A DNA stretch of 64,000 nucleotides from Candidatus Altimarinota bacterium. Its GTDB lineage: Bacteria > Patescibacteriota > Gracilibacteria > BD1-5 > UBA2023. The notes beneath the pieces were generated by a model. The model worked only from the letters and a program-made list of their open reading frames with translations, did no database searches and was not told the origin of the DNA. Below are positions 1 to 10,033 of the stretch, piece after piece. The stretch lies in the NCBI GenBank assembly GCA_028685185.1, contig JAQUEK010000004.1:62001-126000 (forward strand), read 5' to 3'. The translations under genes and the position numbers were made by a program. Positions within the stretch are counted from its first letter, which is position 1. Each line of letters begins with the position of its first letter.

Positions 1-234
1 CTTAGCTGGTATATCTAATTTATCAACATAATGAAAATCTATCATTCTGAACAATTTCTTGTGTCATCCTCATTGATGTCTAACGGTAATCCTTCAAGTG
101 TTATTCCTTCATGCGTTCTTGCTTAATCAATAAGTAAGAGCTTTATGAGGTTTTGAAGTAGTTAGTTCGTCAAATGTATATCCAGACATTTGTCTTCTTC
201 AAGGTGTGGTTGGTTTATATTTCTTTATTGCCAT
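1..234 (-). CDS. rplB: 50S ribosomal protein L2, first 78 residues (runs off the left edge)
   Basis: Large-subunit ribosomal protein that binds 23S rRNA close to the peptidyl-transferase centre. Only the N-terminal part is present. The start MAIKKYKPTTPGRR and the stretch [20 protein letters not shown] identify L2. Six glycines in this fragment are encoded by TGA, including two of the three in HQGGGHK, so the gene is readable only with TGA as glycine. It is the last gene visible in the rplC-rplD-rplW-rplB order typical of the S10 operon, 74 bases after rplW. The ATG at 234 gives the conserved N-terminus. Confidence 0.97.
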
Positions 235-308
235 ACTAAGCTAATTTTAATTTGTAATTTTTTAATTAAGATTCCTTCCTGCTTACAGGAGCGGGAATAA
301 CAAGTTGG

Positions 309-608
309 TTAGTCTTTAATTTTCAATTTAATAAAATCAGAAATCCTATCTTTTCAAGCTAATCTTATCATAGCCTTAACTGAAGTCCTTTTCTTCAAAG
401 CCACTCAAGTTTTAGTATTTCTAAATTTCTCTCTAGTCTTAACAATATTTACACTTGCAACCTTAACTCAGTACAATTGACCAAAAGCGTTTTTTACATC
501 AACTTTTGTTGCACCCTTGCTAATGATAACAGTATAGATTCAGCTCAATTCTCATTTTTGGCTTTTTTCTGTTACTACAGGTTTTTTAATTATATCAAAA
601 AGGTTCAT
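309..608 (-). CDS. rplW: 50S ribosomal protein L23
   Basis: L23 (99 residues) binds 23S rRNA at the exit of the polypeptide tunnel and is the docking site for trigger factor and SRP. The N-terminus contains the family signature KKPVVTEKS, and the middle segment KVDVKNAFGQLYGVKVASVN matches the usual L23 core. Length is normal for bacteria. Glycines are mostly TGA (for example in QLYGVKV and KTGVAL). The gene starts 13 bases after the rplD stop, which supports cotranscription with the L3/L4 genes upstream. Confidence 0.96.
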
Positions 609-621
609 TCTTCTAATTATA

Positions 622-1242
622 TTATGAATAAATTTGATCTAAATGATTCAGGCTATCTTTTGTGAAGATTAAATCATTATATTTTAATAAATCTACTGGA
701 TTTAAGTATCAAACTCAAATTGGTTTAACAGTTTCAATATTTCTTGTAGCTAAGAATAATTCCCTATCATTTGGCAACATTGCGAATAATCACTTTGTTG
801 TATTGATATTCTTTATTATTTCAACTACGTTCTTAGTCTTGTATTCTTGATTATTCACTAGATCGATAACCTTTATCTGGTTATTCATAGCCTTAGAAGA
901 AAGAAGAGAGAATAAAGCTATACGTCTTTCCTTTTTATTCATGCTTATAGTAAAGTTCCTGTTTGATTTAGGACCAAAAGCAACTCAACCTCACTTTCTG
1001 ATTGGAGATCTTGCAGATCATGCTCTAGCATTTCAAGTACCTTTCTGTTTGTAGATCTTTCTAGTAGAACCTGTTCTATCTCATCTAGACTTAGTGTGAG
1101 CTATAGGTGATCTAGAATTAGATCTCTGTAGCATAAGAAGTCTGTGTATTAATCCAGAATTCACTTCTAAACCGAAGATAGACTCGTTCAATTTAATTTT
1201 TCATGTTTCAACTCAAGTTGAGTTATATAAGATTGCTTCCAT
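622..1242 (-). CDS. rplD: 50S ribosomal protein L4
   Basis: L4 (206 residues) lines the peptide exit tunnel and in many bacteria also represses its own operon by binding the leader mRNA. The tunnel-loop segment KQKGTGNARAGSARSPIRKG followed by GGVAFGPK is characteristic. The C-terminus LLKYNDLIFTKDSLNHLDQI also fits L4. TGA encodes several invariant glycines in the loop. It lies 18 bases downstream of rplC. The ATG at 1242 gives a family-length product with the expected start MEAILYNSTG. Confidence 0.96.
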
Positions 1243-1260
1243 TTATTTAAAAATTTTTAA

Positions 1261-1809
1261 TTAAAAGTTTAAAACAATAAGTGAGTTTCTTGCTCCAGGA
1301 ACTGCTCCCTTTACAGCAATAACATTAATATTTTTGTTAACTAATTCTAAAGGTACCTTCTTAAGAGTTACATGATCCGTACCCATGTGTCCATGCATCT
1401 TTTGTCCTGGTTTTGTTCTTCTTGGTTTTCTGTTACCTATAGATCATAGAGCTCTGTGGAATTTTGATCATACCCTTCATGGACCTCAATGGAAATTATG
1501 TCTCTTCATCGCTCATGCAAATCATTTTCATTTTGAGATTCACATTATAGTAACAATTTCGACTCAATCCAAAACATCAAGAGAAACTATATCTCATTTC
1601 TTCAATCCGCTCATCTTATCACTCATAGGAACTTCTCTCTTTGTATCTGAGTCAGCGATTTCTAAAACTATAGCTTCATATCAATCATTTGCAGTTGTCT
1701 TTACTTGAAAAACTTTCAATTCAGGGATTTTAATAAGTGTAACTGGAACAAGTTTATCTTGTTTGATGATTCTAGTCATCTCCAATTTTTTTCCTAACAA
1801 TCAAGCCAT
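1261..1809 (-). CDS. rplC: 50S ribosomal protein L3
   Basis: L3 (182 residues) is an early-assembling large-subunit protein near the peptidyl-transferase centre. The start MAGLLGKKLEMTRI and the run RHNFHGGPGRVGSKFHRALG followed by SIGNRKPRRTKPGQKMHGHM are clear L3 signatures. It is the promoter-proximal gene of this ribosomal cluster. In most bacteria rpsJ (S10) precedes rplC, but here the bases upstream are a non-coding leader and promoter. The protein is slightly shorter than the roughly 205-210 residues common in other phyla. Confidence 0.97.
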
Positions 1810-1993
1810 CTTTTTAAATTAAATTACAAATTACAAATTTAAGATTATAGATTACCATTTTAATCTATAATATTGTTTAACAACGTTTGTATCATTTTGG
1901 AATCTAGTTACCCGAACCTAAGCTCAAATATCTATTTTCAAGTTAGAGGTTGGAATCAACATAACTTTTCGTTTTTTTTCTAAAAGCCTGGGT
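1810..1993 (-). promoter_or_regulatory. untranslated leader of the L3-L4-L23-L2 operon
   Basis: About 180 bases separate the promoter at 1994-2021 from the rplC start, and I see no gene in them. The leader contains an inverted repeat at about 1845-1871 (10-base arms of attatagatt type around an 8-base loop) and other short complementary segments. A long structured leader ahead of an operon containing L4 resembles the arrangement in which L4 regulates the S10 operon in Enterobacteria. Any such control here is inference; no known leader motif was recognised. Confidence 0.5.
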
Positions 1994-2021
1994 ATTTTAT
2001 AAAAAAATTGTATTATGTCAA
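1994..2021 (-). promoter_or_regulatory. sigma-70 type promoter for the ribosomal protein operon
   Basis: Read on the minus strand, TTGACA (2021-2016) and TAAAAT (1999-1994) are separated by 16 bases. The perfect -35 box and near-consensus -10 box point toward rplC. They sit just downstream of the terminator of the preceding operon. Confidence 0.7.
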
Positions 2022-2093
2022 AATTATTTTTTATTTTCTTTATAATCAAACGAATATGGATGCATAATATATTTTTGATACAAATATTTATAC

Positions 2094-2121
2094 AAAAAAT
2101 AAGCCGTACGGCTTATTTTTT
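2094..2121. terminator. intrinsic terminator after the secreted-protein gene
   Basis: A perfect 28-base palindrome with a core of aagccgtacggctt and A/T runs on both sides, so it can work in either direction. It begins at the base after the stop codon of the minus-strand gene at 2122-2580 and probably ends the long transcript coming from 22708. Confidence 0.8.
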
Positions 2122-2580
2122 TTATTTACTATCGAGAAGTTCCTTTATATCGGCTTCGAGATTTTTCTTTATATGCTTCAGCACCTCAATTAGAACTTCC
2201 TTCCTATTAACTCAGATTTCCTTTTTGGTCTCGATTGTCTTTATCTTAAGATTTATGGGAATGAGGATGTTTGAGAATGTCTTGATCTGATTTTCCTTGG
2301 ATTCATCCTTGATGTTATCTTTGAGTATATCAAGGATCTGATCAAGCTTTGTCTTATATGAATCTACCAATATGGTATTCAGATTCTTAATTATCTTAAG
2401 CTTATCCTTATTTTCCTTATCATCAGTCAAATCTTCATTCTTACTTCATATGCTGTTTTCAGACTCATCGGCATAAGAAACGCTTACGAAAGAAAAAAAT
2501 CCGGTACCCTTAGAGACAAAACCGGTTTGCATCAGAACAAGCATCAGGAAAACAGAAACAGATAAAAATATTTTTTTCAT
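2122..2580 (-). CDS. small secreted protein of unknown function
   Basis: A 152-residue protein that I do not recognise. Residues 1-36 look like a signal peptide (MKKIF followed by a hydrophobic core and SVSYADE as a plausible cleavage region). The mature part is highly charged, rich in Lys, Asp, Glu and Ile, and probably helical (for example KDKLKIIKNLNTILVDSYK). It follows the histidine kinase by 83 bases and precedes a strong terminator, so it is probably the last gene of the operon. Small helical exported proteins beside sensor kinases sometimes act as ligands or periplasmic modulators, but nothing here proves that. Confidence 0.75.
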
Positions 2581-2663
2581 TCTCGATAAGTGAATTAATT
2601 TAACTACAATATAACTGTTTCGTTAAAAAAAACAAATTGTCAATGTGAAGTTTTTGTGAAGAT

Positions 2664-4007
2664 TTATTTTGGCAAGGTTATCCTTATTTCAAGGCCTTTC
2701 TTTATGTCTGAAACTATGTCGAAATTTCAGTTATGGAGCTTCACGATCTTATCGACCACCGATAATCAGATTCATACTCAATTATCATTGTTTTTCATTC
2801 TGGATTTTTCGATCTTATAGAATTTCTCCTTTATGAATGGAAGCTCATCCTTGCTTATTCAGATTCAATTATCCTTGAATGTGATGACAGATAGGTTTTT
2901 CTTGTTAACGAAAGTGATTGAAAGCAAAGTGCCTTTTCATGAATACTTTATGAAATTCGAGAATATGTTATGTATGATCTGTGTTATCTTATCCTTATCC
3001 GCATTTATATAAAACGGTTTATCTTTGTTAAAAGATATAGATTGCTTATTCTTTGCCAAATCATTTGTATATTCAAGGCTTGTGAACTCAAGCATCTCGA
3101 CAAGATCGTTTTTTGAAATGAAGATATCTCAGAATTTCTTGCTTTCCTCTTTTTCGAATTCCATGATCAGATTTGTGATCTTTATAAGCCTATCTATCTC
3201 TGAATGCAATAGCTTTATGTTTTTCTCATCAAGAGAAATAACTCAATCCTCTATGGCCTCAAGGTAACATTTTACCGCTGTGATCGGGGTCTTTATCTCA
3301 TGGCTCAGATCGGACAGGAAATCTGATCTTATCTTTTCCTGAAGGCTCAAGCTTTTATTAAGATTATTTATACCTTCTATCAAGGTAGAGAATTCATCTT
3401 TCCTGTTATACAATATATTCTTGTATTGCTTCTTGTATATTATATTTGAAAGATTGCTGATTATATGCTGTATGGGCCTGAAAGTGAATCTTATCCACAG
3501 ATACAGCACTATCGAGATAAACAGTATCAGTACAAAATTAAACCATACCATCGATTTCAATGTTTTCAGGACAAAGACTCACTCAGGTGCAGAAAGATCC
3601 AATGTGAAGAATCCTCCTATGTTTGAGAAAAACGACTGCAGAGCATTGACTCATATCATCTTTTCAATGGAACTTGATGGGAGTCATATTTTCTGAAGCG
3701 TTTCCAGAAGCGAGGTATTTGTCTTTTGAGGGTCTTTTGAGAATTTTTCAAGAGAGCTTGATATCGTGGAAAGGTCACTGGTGATCTTCTTATATTCATC
3801 AAGAGTCTGCTGATCCAAAACATTATTGTCCAATAATTTCGATATGGTATCATAATCAATCTGATTTTTTGACGAGTCCTTTTTTATTTCAGAAACATAA
3901 TCTGTGAAATAAAGCCCTGAGAAATACTTCAGCGCAACTATATTGGAAGACACTACAAAAGCCAGGACCACGAAGTTTACAATCAGGAATTTTTGCGAGA
4001 ATTTCAT
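2664..4007 (-). CDS. membrane sensor histidine kinase
   Basis: A 447-residue two-component sensor kinase. The first membrane helix spans residues about 8-27, followed by an extracytoplasmic loop of about 120 residues that is helical and Lys/Asp-rich. The second helix is at about 153-172 and leads into a HAMP-like linker. The phosphoacceptor motif LSDLSHEIKTPIT places the histidine at residue 236. The C-terminal ATPase domain ends with the G box NDNGVGIGLSVVDKIV, whose glycines are TGA codons. The response regulator at 5519-6190 is its likely partner; one other gene lies between them. The ligand is unknown. Confidence 0.92.
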
Positions 4008-4018
4008 TTTATCTGTTG

Positions 4019-5419
4019 TTATTCAAATCTAAAGCCTGATCTTATCCTATCTAGCCAATGCATTCAAGGAAGAGGAAGATCATATTTTTTAAGGAATTCG
4101 TATTCCATTTTAACTATTTTATAATAATTTCAATTATTATCTCTTATTACCTTTTCCAAAATTGATTCATCCAAGTTTTCTAGATTGAGATCTGTAAAAT
4201 TTATGACATCCGAATTTTCTGGAATATCAACATTTATTTTCCCTTCTCTCCACAAGAATCAATCTTTGATGACCTCTTCCTTAGTGAAATCTCATAATAT
4301 GGAAGCCACCGTATCATTGAAATAAAAAGGATTCATGTCTCAAGGAAAGAAATCTCCTAAAATTCAAGCTTCATCCATTTGGAAAAAAATCTTATCTGCC
4401 ATCTCGAACCATTCATCTTTTGAATACTGTTTATTCAATATGCAGTACATTTTATTCTTGAGTCAAATGCATCAAAGGCAAAATGAGCATTCCCAGCAAA
4501 AATTGCAATAATATAGGTATGAGCCTAATGAGGTTATGCAATTATATTGATTGTTTCACATTCATCAGCCAGAAAGTCAGTACAGATCATGGCTATCATC
4601 TCATGTTCATGAATCATAGACATCATAACAATCGCTGAATAGGCCTTTTCATCAGACCATTACAAGATTCCTTCAATTCTTCACTCAATCAACGAAACAT
4701 CAATTCTCAATATTTGTCGAGTTCATTATCCTATTTCCATTTATTCCAATGCTTCAGATGTTTTCTCATCTCTTATTCAGTACATCATACCAATCAGAGA
4801 ATTTATCCTTCTGGTTCAATATGTTTTCCTTTTCTTTCAGAAAATCAGCTTTGCTGAATTCGGCATTGCCAATGAAAAATGACTTATTTTCAAGGTCATT
4901 GCAGAATATGCAGTCATGGCATCAGATCAAGTTATCGCAGAACCATATGTCAGAGGAATCTTCAATATACTTGGAATAGAATATATTAAAGGATTTTGAT
5001 ATTCAAGAGCACATATAGATGTTTTCCGACTGCTTGTTTACTACGACGCTATTAAGAATATTTCTGGAATTATCCTTAACTCCATAGCTATAAAGGACAT
5101 TTTCAGATTCCATCACAACGAAGCTCAGATAGATATTCTTGCTCCAAGCTACAACATCCGAATAATCTGAATTTTCCGAAGAGATATGAAGCAGATTCGG
5201 AAAATACGTCTCATTCAGAAGAAGTTTATAATTTCAGAAGAAATCTTTAGAAAAATCATAACATTGCAGTGAATCAGATGTGCTTTCCATTTCATCGAAA
5301 AATTTCCTATCATCTATGGTTCATCTTATTCTTGAGCTATCAGGATATCTTGATATGATTCAATCTTTTTTGTTCAATACAAGAGGCCATAAGCTCACTA
5401 TTTCCTTAAGAAAAACCAT
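4019..5419 (-). CDS. cysteine-containing CPR-family protein, shortened paralogue of the 6204-7934 gene
   Basis: A 466-residue protein resembling the middle of its neighbour at 6204-7934. Shared features are cysteine/aromatic stretches (YCNFCWECSFCLGC), the conserved ILNKQYSKDEWFEMADKIFF block, the NPFYFNDTVA segment and the final motif HWLDRIR. It lacks the zinc-ribbon segments at both ends of the paralogue. The family is common in CPR genomes and has no established function. The ATG at 5419 has an AAAGGA sequence about 11 bases upstream. The frame stays open upstream to the response-regulator stop, so a TTG start at 5482 is possible. It sits between the response regulator and the kinase genes. 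Confidence 0.75.
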
Positions 5420-5518
5420 GAAGCTAGTCCTTTTCCTTTTTTCCTTTATAATGACCTCCCATTTATCCAATGTCTTTATCAAAGCTTTGAAATTAATTCT
5501 AAAATGAATATCGAAAAC

Positions 5519-6190
5519 CTAACGGACCTTGTATCAGATTCATCTGATAGTTTCAATTTCAATCTCTTCTCATATCTTCTTCCTGAGATTCTTGATATGT
5601 GTATCAAGGGTTCTGTCATAAAGGTAATTATCATATCCCATTATATCCTTCATTATCTTTTCACGCAGCACAACTTCATCCTTGTTCTCGATAATATATC
5701 TCAGAAGCTCAAACTCAGTCTTTGTTATCTTTACCAGCTCATCTTTAAGGAATAATGTGAAGTTTCTGATATCAAGCCTTAGATTCTTGAATATTATGAA
5801 TTCCTCTCATTTCTTGATTTCCTTATTATTTGAAAATCTCTTCAGCACTGAATTGATTCGTGCCAAAAGCTCACGAGGTGAAAAGGGCTTTGCGACATAA
5901 TCATCAGCTCATAGGTCAAGAGCCATGATCTTATCATCCTCATCTCATCTTGCTGAAAGTATTATTATCGGTGTATTATTCCTTTCTCTTATTTCCCTGC
6001 ATATCTCAATTCAATTCTTTCATGGCAGATTTATATCAAGGATTATCAGATCAGGCTTCACTTGATCAAAAACAAGCATAGCTTCGGTTCAATTATCGCA
6101 AGTTGAAATGTCGAAACTGCTTTGAGTCAGATATAATCTCAATGAATTAAGTATTCAAATGTCATCTTCTATAATCAATATTTTTTGCAT
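5519..6190 (-). CDS. OmpR/PhoB-type response regulator
   Basis: A 223-residue transcriptional regulator. The receiver domain begins [10 protein letters not shown], with the phosphorylated aspartate in [10 protein letters not shown] at residue 52 and the switch lysine in [17 protein letters not shown]. The C-terminus IETIRGIGYKVR is the classic end of an OmpR-type winged helix. It is likely phosphorylated by the kinase at 2664-4007. The conserved arginine in ELLARI is encoded by CGA, so CGA still means arginine here. Spacing to the upstream cysteine-rich gene is 13 bases. Confidence 0.95.
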
Positions 6191-6203
6191 AATATGTTTA
6201 TTA

Positions 6204-7934
6204 TTAGTTTTTTTCGATGTAGCAATCTTCACAGTAGACTATCTCTGGTCTTTCAGGAGAAAAGGTTGTCTTGATTTCCTTGTTACATCTGTCACAGTTT
6301 CTGTCATATAGCTTTCTTGGATTCCTTAGCTTCATCCTGTCTAGGTGACGTTGGTCTGGATGTCTTCTTGGTATTGGCAGATCATGCTTCCTGTAGAATT
6401 CAAGCTCTTGCTTTATTATCCTGAAGGGTTTTTGAGTTACTTCACATTCTATTGCCCAGTTGGTTATATCATCTGGTATGTCCTTTATATTTTCTGGAAG
6501 CTTTGATGCTGGTATTATCTTTGTTACATCTGGCTTTGGGTTTTCGTAGGTGGACCATTTGAAGATCGGTTTTCAATCAGTAGCGATGCGATTGATCGCA
6601 TCGCTACTGGATATTGGATAATATTCCATTGCTACTGTCTCGTTGTATCAGAATGGAGAAATTGATGATGGGAAGAATTCTCACCATTCTCATGTTGTTT
6701 TCATGTGTTCTATTATCTTTGGTACGAGAGTCTCATATTCTTCGCGAGTGTATTGCTTGTTGAGGATGCAGTATTGGGAATTTCTTAGTCAGATGCATCA
6801 GAAGAGGTTGGAGGAGTTGTGACAATTATCTGAATACAATACATTATTGCAATTCCAAACCGTTACTGTAAATAGGCATCAATTTGATCATGCGGCGCTT
6901 AATCATTCATATGATAAAGAGCATTTTTCATTCGCTCAAGTGATTGAACAATCCATGACATCAAAAAGATTTCATCATTGATAAATATACTTGCAGTCCT
7001 TTATATAATGTGAATCATAGGCTTCTTGATTATCAGATGAATCTGACAGGAAATCTCAAGTGGAATTCTCACATCTGACTTGATTGGAAAAACATCTGGG
7101 CGTCTTAAATATCATATCATTGAATTTTTTCAGACAATCCGCAAGAAAAATCTTATTTGTTCTGATCTCTTTTTCATATCTTGCAAATGTTTCCTTATCT
7201 GTCCTTTCATTCAAGAAAAAATATTCCTGATTGATCAATCAGATTGAGAACATGCAATTTCTGGATCATTTGCAGTCAAATATATAATTGCTGTCAGTGC
7301 AATCAAAGCAAGCAAAAGAATGATTCACATTATAACATTTGCTCAAATTGATTCATTCATAGCAGTTTTCACATTCTGATAGCCAAAATCCGTCAATGCA
7401 GCTTTTACTCCAAAAAATATTTGAAACATACATGCAATCTTCATTTTCCCATGATGTAAAGCATAGATAGCAATTTTTGCTTCACTCTATATCATTGGTA
7501 TACTGTGAATTCTGAGAATTTTTCTGGATCAGTGCAATCCTAGGGACATTATTTGCAAGCTCAACGAATTGATCGAAAAAATTTTCTGAAAAGGAAAAAT
7601 CTTTTCAGAAATCAAGAGGGTTCCATCTATCTGACCACCATTCTTCCTGAGAATATACTTTGTATCTCTTATCTGGTGAATAGATTGAAATCATATCTTT
7701 TCAAGAGAAATCACATTTTCTCCTATAAAGATTCCTTTCATTCCTAAATGATAATCTCCTCTGTTGTCTGCAATCCGAACAAAGATTCGGTGATGGGATT
7801 AGAAATTTCTTGAGACCGGTCTCAATTAAAAACATCGGTGAGGTCTTGTCATAGAAAGCAATATCCTTGTCAGTGATATTGAAATCTGCACTGCAGTTTC
7901 TGCATTTTTTGGTCTCAATATTTTTTTCTTGCAC
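6204..7934 (-). CDS. zinc-ribbon CPR-family protein
   Basis: A 576-residue protein of a family widespread in CPR bacteria and without known function. Residues about 11-50 hold paired cysteines (CRNCSADF and LCSDCRQQRRLSFRNERNLY), then KCDFSGKDMISIYSPDK. The centre is rich in CxxC-like pairs embedded in aromatic repeats, and the C-terminus has another zinc ribbon (NCDRCNKEIKTTFSPE, then YCEDC). I infer metal binding from the cysteine spacing. The gene is 30 bases after trxB and 13 bases before the response regulator. A perfect 32-base hairpin lies inside the coding sequence at 6578-6609. All reading uses TGA as glycine. Confidence 0.85.
6578..6609. repeat. perfect hairpin inside a coding sequence
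   Basis: Two 15-base arms (cagtagcgatgcgat and its complement) separated by two bases. On the minus strand it encodes SSDAINRIAT within the cysteine-rich protein, in frame. Its GC content is higher than the surroundings. No second copy was noticed in the window. Confidence 0.7.
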
Positions 7935-7964
7935 AATTGATCGATTACAAATTATGTCAGGGAA

Positions 7965-8867
7965 TTAAAGTTTCAGCATATCTTCATGTATGCTGTTGGC
8001 TGCCAATGCTCATTCTGCAGATGATATAAGGGTCTGCTGAAACTTATTTGAATTCGTTGTTATATCTCATGCTGCATAAACTCACTTCACAGACGTTTCC
8101 TGCCTTGGATCCACAATTATATATCAGGATTCATCCAGTTCTATTCAAAGACTATCGAAAACAGATGTTTCAGGCTCATTTCAGATTGCGACAAATATTC
8201 AGTCGACCTTCAATGTTTTTCATGATTTAAGCAACACCTCTTCTACAAACATTCATCACTTGATTTCATCTACCTCATCATTCAATATTATCTCTATATT
8301 CTTATGGTTCATAATCCTATCTATCAATACCTTTTCACCTCAAAAGCTAGAGCTTCTATGGACAATATGCACTTTCATGCAGATTTCAGACAGATATAAT
8401 GCTTCTGTCATTGCAGTGTTTCAACCACCGACAATCACAACTTCCCTTCATCTATAGAACATTCAGTCGCAAGTCGCACAATATGAAACTCACTTTCATA
8501 TGAATTCCTGCTCTCATTTTACCTTCAAATATCTGTATTTGTTTCAGCTGGCGATAAGCAGGAATCTTGATTCGATTTCCTTTCATGATAATGTCTTCAG
8601 TTTGAAAGACTTATCAGATTTTGAGATTTCGATAACCTTATCATTCATGACTTCAGATCCGGATATTTTCGCATGCTCTAAAAACTTATTCATAAGATCA
8701 GAACCTGAAATCTTTTCAAATCCCGGATAATTCTCAACCTGATGCGATTGAGTCAAAGCTCATCATAAAAGCTCTCAGATTATGATATTCTTCAATTTAT
8801 ATCTGCTTGAATATATTCATGCTGGCAAACCTGCACTTCAAGCTCATATTATAGCTAAATCATACAT
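7965..8867 (-). CDS. trxB: thioredoxin reductase
   Basis: A 300-residue FAD/NADPH disulfide reductase that recycles thioredoxin. The FAD-binding start MYDLAIIGAGSAGLPAGIYS, the redox motif CATCDG (cysteines 130 and 133) and the NADPH loop VVIVGGGNTAMTEALYLSE are all present. The C-terminal FAD motif GVYAAGDITT is also clear. Several GxGxxG glycines are TGA. Length is normal. The thioredoxin at 35368-35706 is a likely substrate. It is 12 bases downstream of the PH-domain gene and part of the long operon. Confidence 0.95.
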
Positions 8868-8879
8868 ATTTTAATTTTG

Positions 8880-9422
8880 TTAAATGCTAGTATTTTGACG
8901 TGACATCTTGAATTCACTTATCACATTTGTCATTTTTCTCTGATTTTCAAAAGGGCTAGGCAGGAAATCCATTTCGAATTCTGATTTCTCAGAAGCTGTA
9001 TGGATAGTCACAACACCGTAATCCAAAAGGTTTCGCAGATATCAGTCTGTCCTTGCATTGACTTCTTGAACATCTTCAAGCGAACATTCAGAAATATTCC
9101 TATCCATGAATGATTTCTGTTCTATTCATATGACCCTTTTATTTGTAATTATAAAAAGATCCAATTCATATTTCATCCATCAGATATATATGACAAGCAG
9201 GAAAATCGATATATATACTATCAGGAACAGATTCAAAAGGCTATCATGTATCATACTTAATGCTACAGACTTAAAGCCTAGAAATATTGCAACGGACAAT
9301 AATAGGAAAAGAAAATGTCAGAATGTATAGGTCAGCGTTATCCAATGCCTTTTCAATACAAGCTGGATCTTCTCTCAATTCTTCATGTCATACAGATGAA
9401 AGCTGTGCTGTTCTTTTTCCAT
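8880..9422 (-). CDS. membrane protein with bacterial PH domain (bPH_2/DUF304-like)
   Basis: A 180-residue protein with two membrane helices (about residues 34-52 and 60-82) followed by a C-terminal domain containing YELDLFIITNKRVIGIEQKS, the typical first strands of bPH_2 domains, and later DVQEVNARTDGYLRNLLDYG. Such proteins are anchored in the membrane with the PH-like domain in the cytoplasm; their partners are usually unknown. It starts 9 bases after tsaB ends, and trxB follows 12 bases later. Confidence 0.8.
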
Positions 9423-9431
9423 GATCTCTTA

Positions 9432-9998
9432 TTATGTAATATTGGGTTTTTTTATATATATCGGCTCTATCCTATCATTTTTTCATTCGAATACATAATT
9501 CCTTATGAAATTCGAATATCCTCAATTAGATTTTATATAAATATTTTTATTTTCAAAATCAGTTTTATCTCATATTCAGAAATATTCTCATTCATCCATC
9601 TCATCAATGACTTTTATTACAGGCAGAACTTTCGATGATGTTTTTATTAGATATTCACTCCTATTGGCCTTTATTATTATCGGATACGGAATCTCTGACA
9701 ACTCGAGGAATCTGAAATAATCTATAGCATCAACTGGGATACCGTAAACGAAAATCAGGGTGTTTATCATAAGTGTAATAACCCTTGTTCATGTGAACCC
9801 TCATGGTCAGTTGATAACAGCGATTCAAGTAATCTCACCGAAATTCAATGAATTTGATTTCAAAAATTCATCTGTCTTTTCCAGAAGGTTATTATATTCC
9901 TTTCATTTTATATCGAGCAATGATTCGTTGATTATCTTATTGTCATCAAAAAGAATCAAAGCTCATTTTGTTGAAATGGCATCTATGAATAAAAGCAT
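9432..9998 (-). CDS. tsaB: TsaB-like t6A synthesis protein
   Basis: A 188-residue member of the ASKHA fold that acts as the scaffold partner of TsaD in making threonylcarbamoyladenosine at tRNA position 37. The start MLLFIDAISTKGALILFDDN and the loop VINGPGGFTGTRVITLMINT match TsaB, with four of the loop glycines written TGA. The C-terminal half is more divergent and slightly short. It follows the giant gene by 35 bases and would be cotranscribed with it. The t6A made here is the substrate of the MtaB-like enzyme at 33981-35234. Confidence 0.85.
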
Positions 9999-10033
9999 TT
10001 TTCAGGTTTAATGTTAATATCTCAGGACATGTT

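Noticed and set aside
1845-1871. Riboswitch in the rplC leader
   Set aside because: No conserved ligand-binding sequence motif was recognised; kept as an unassigned structured leader.
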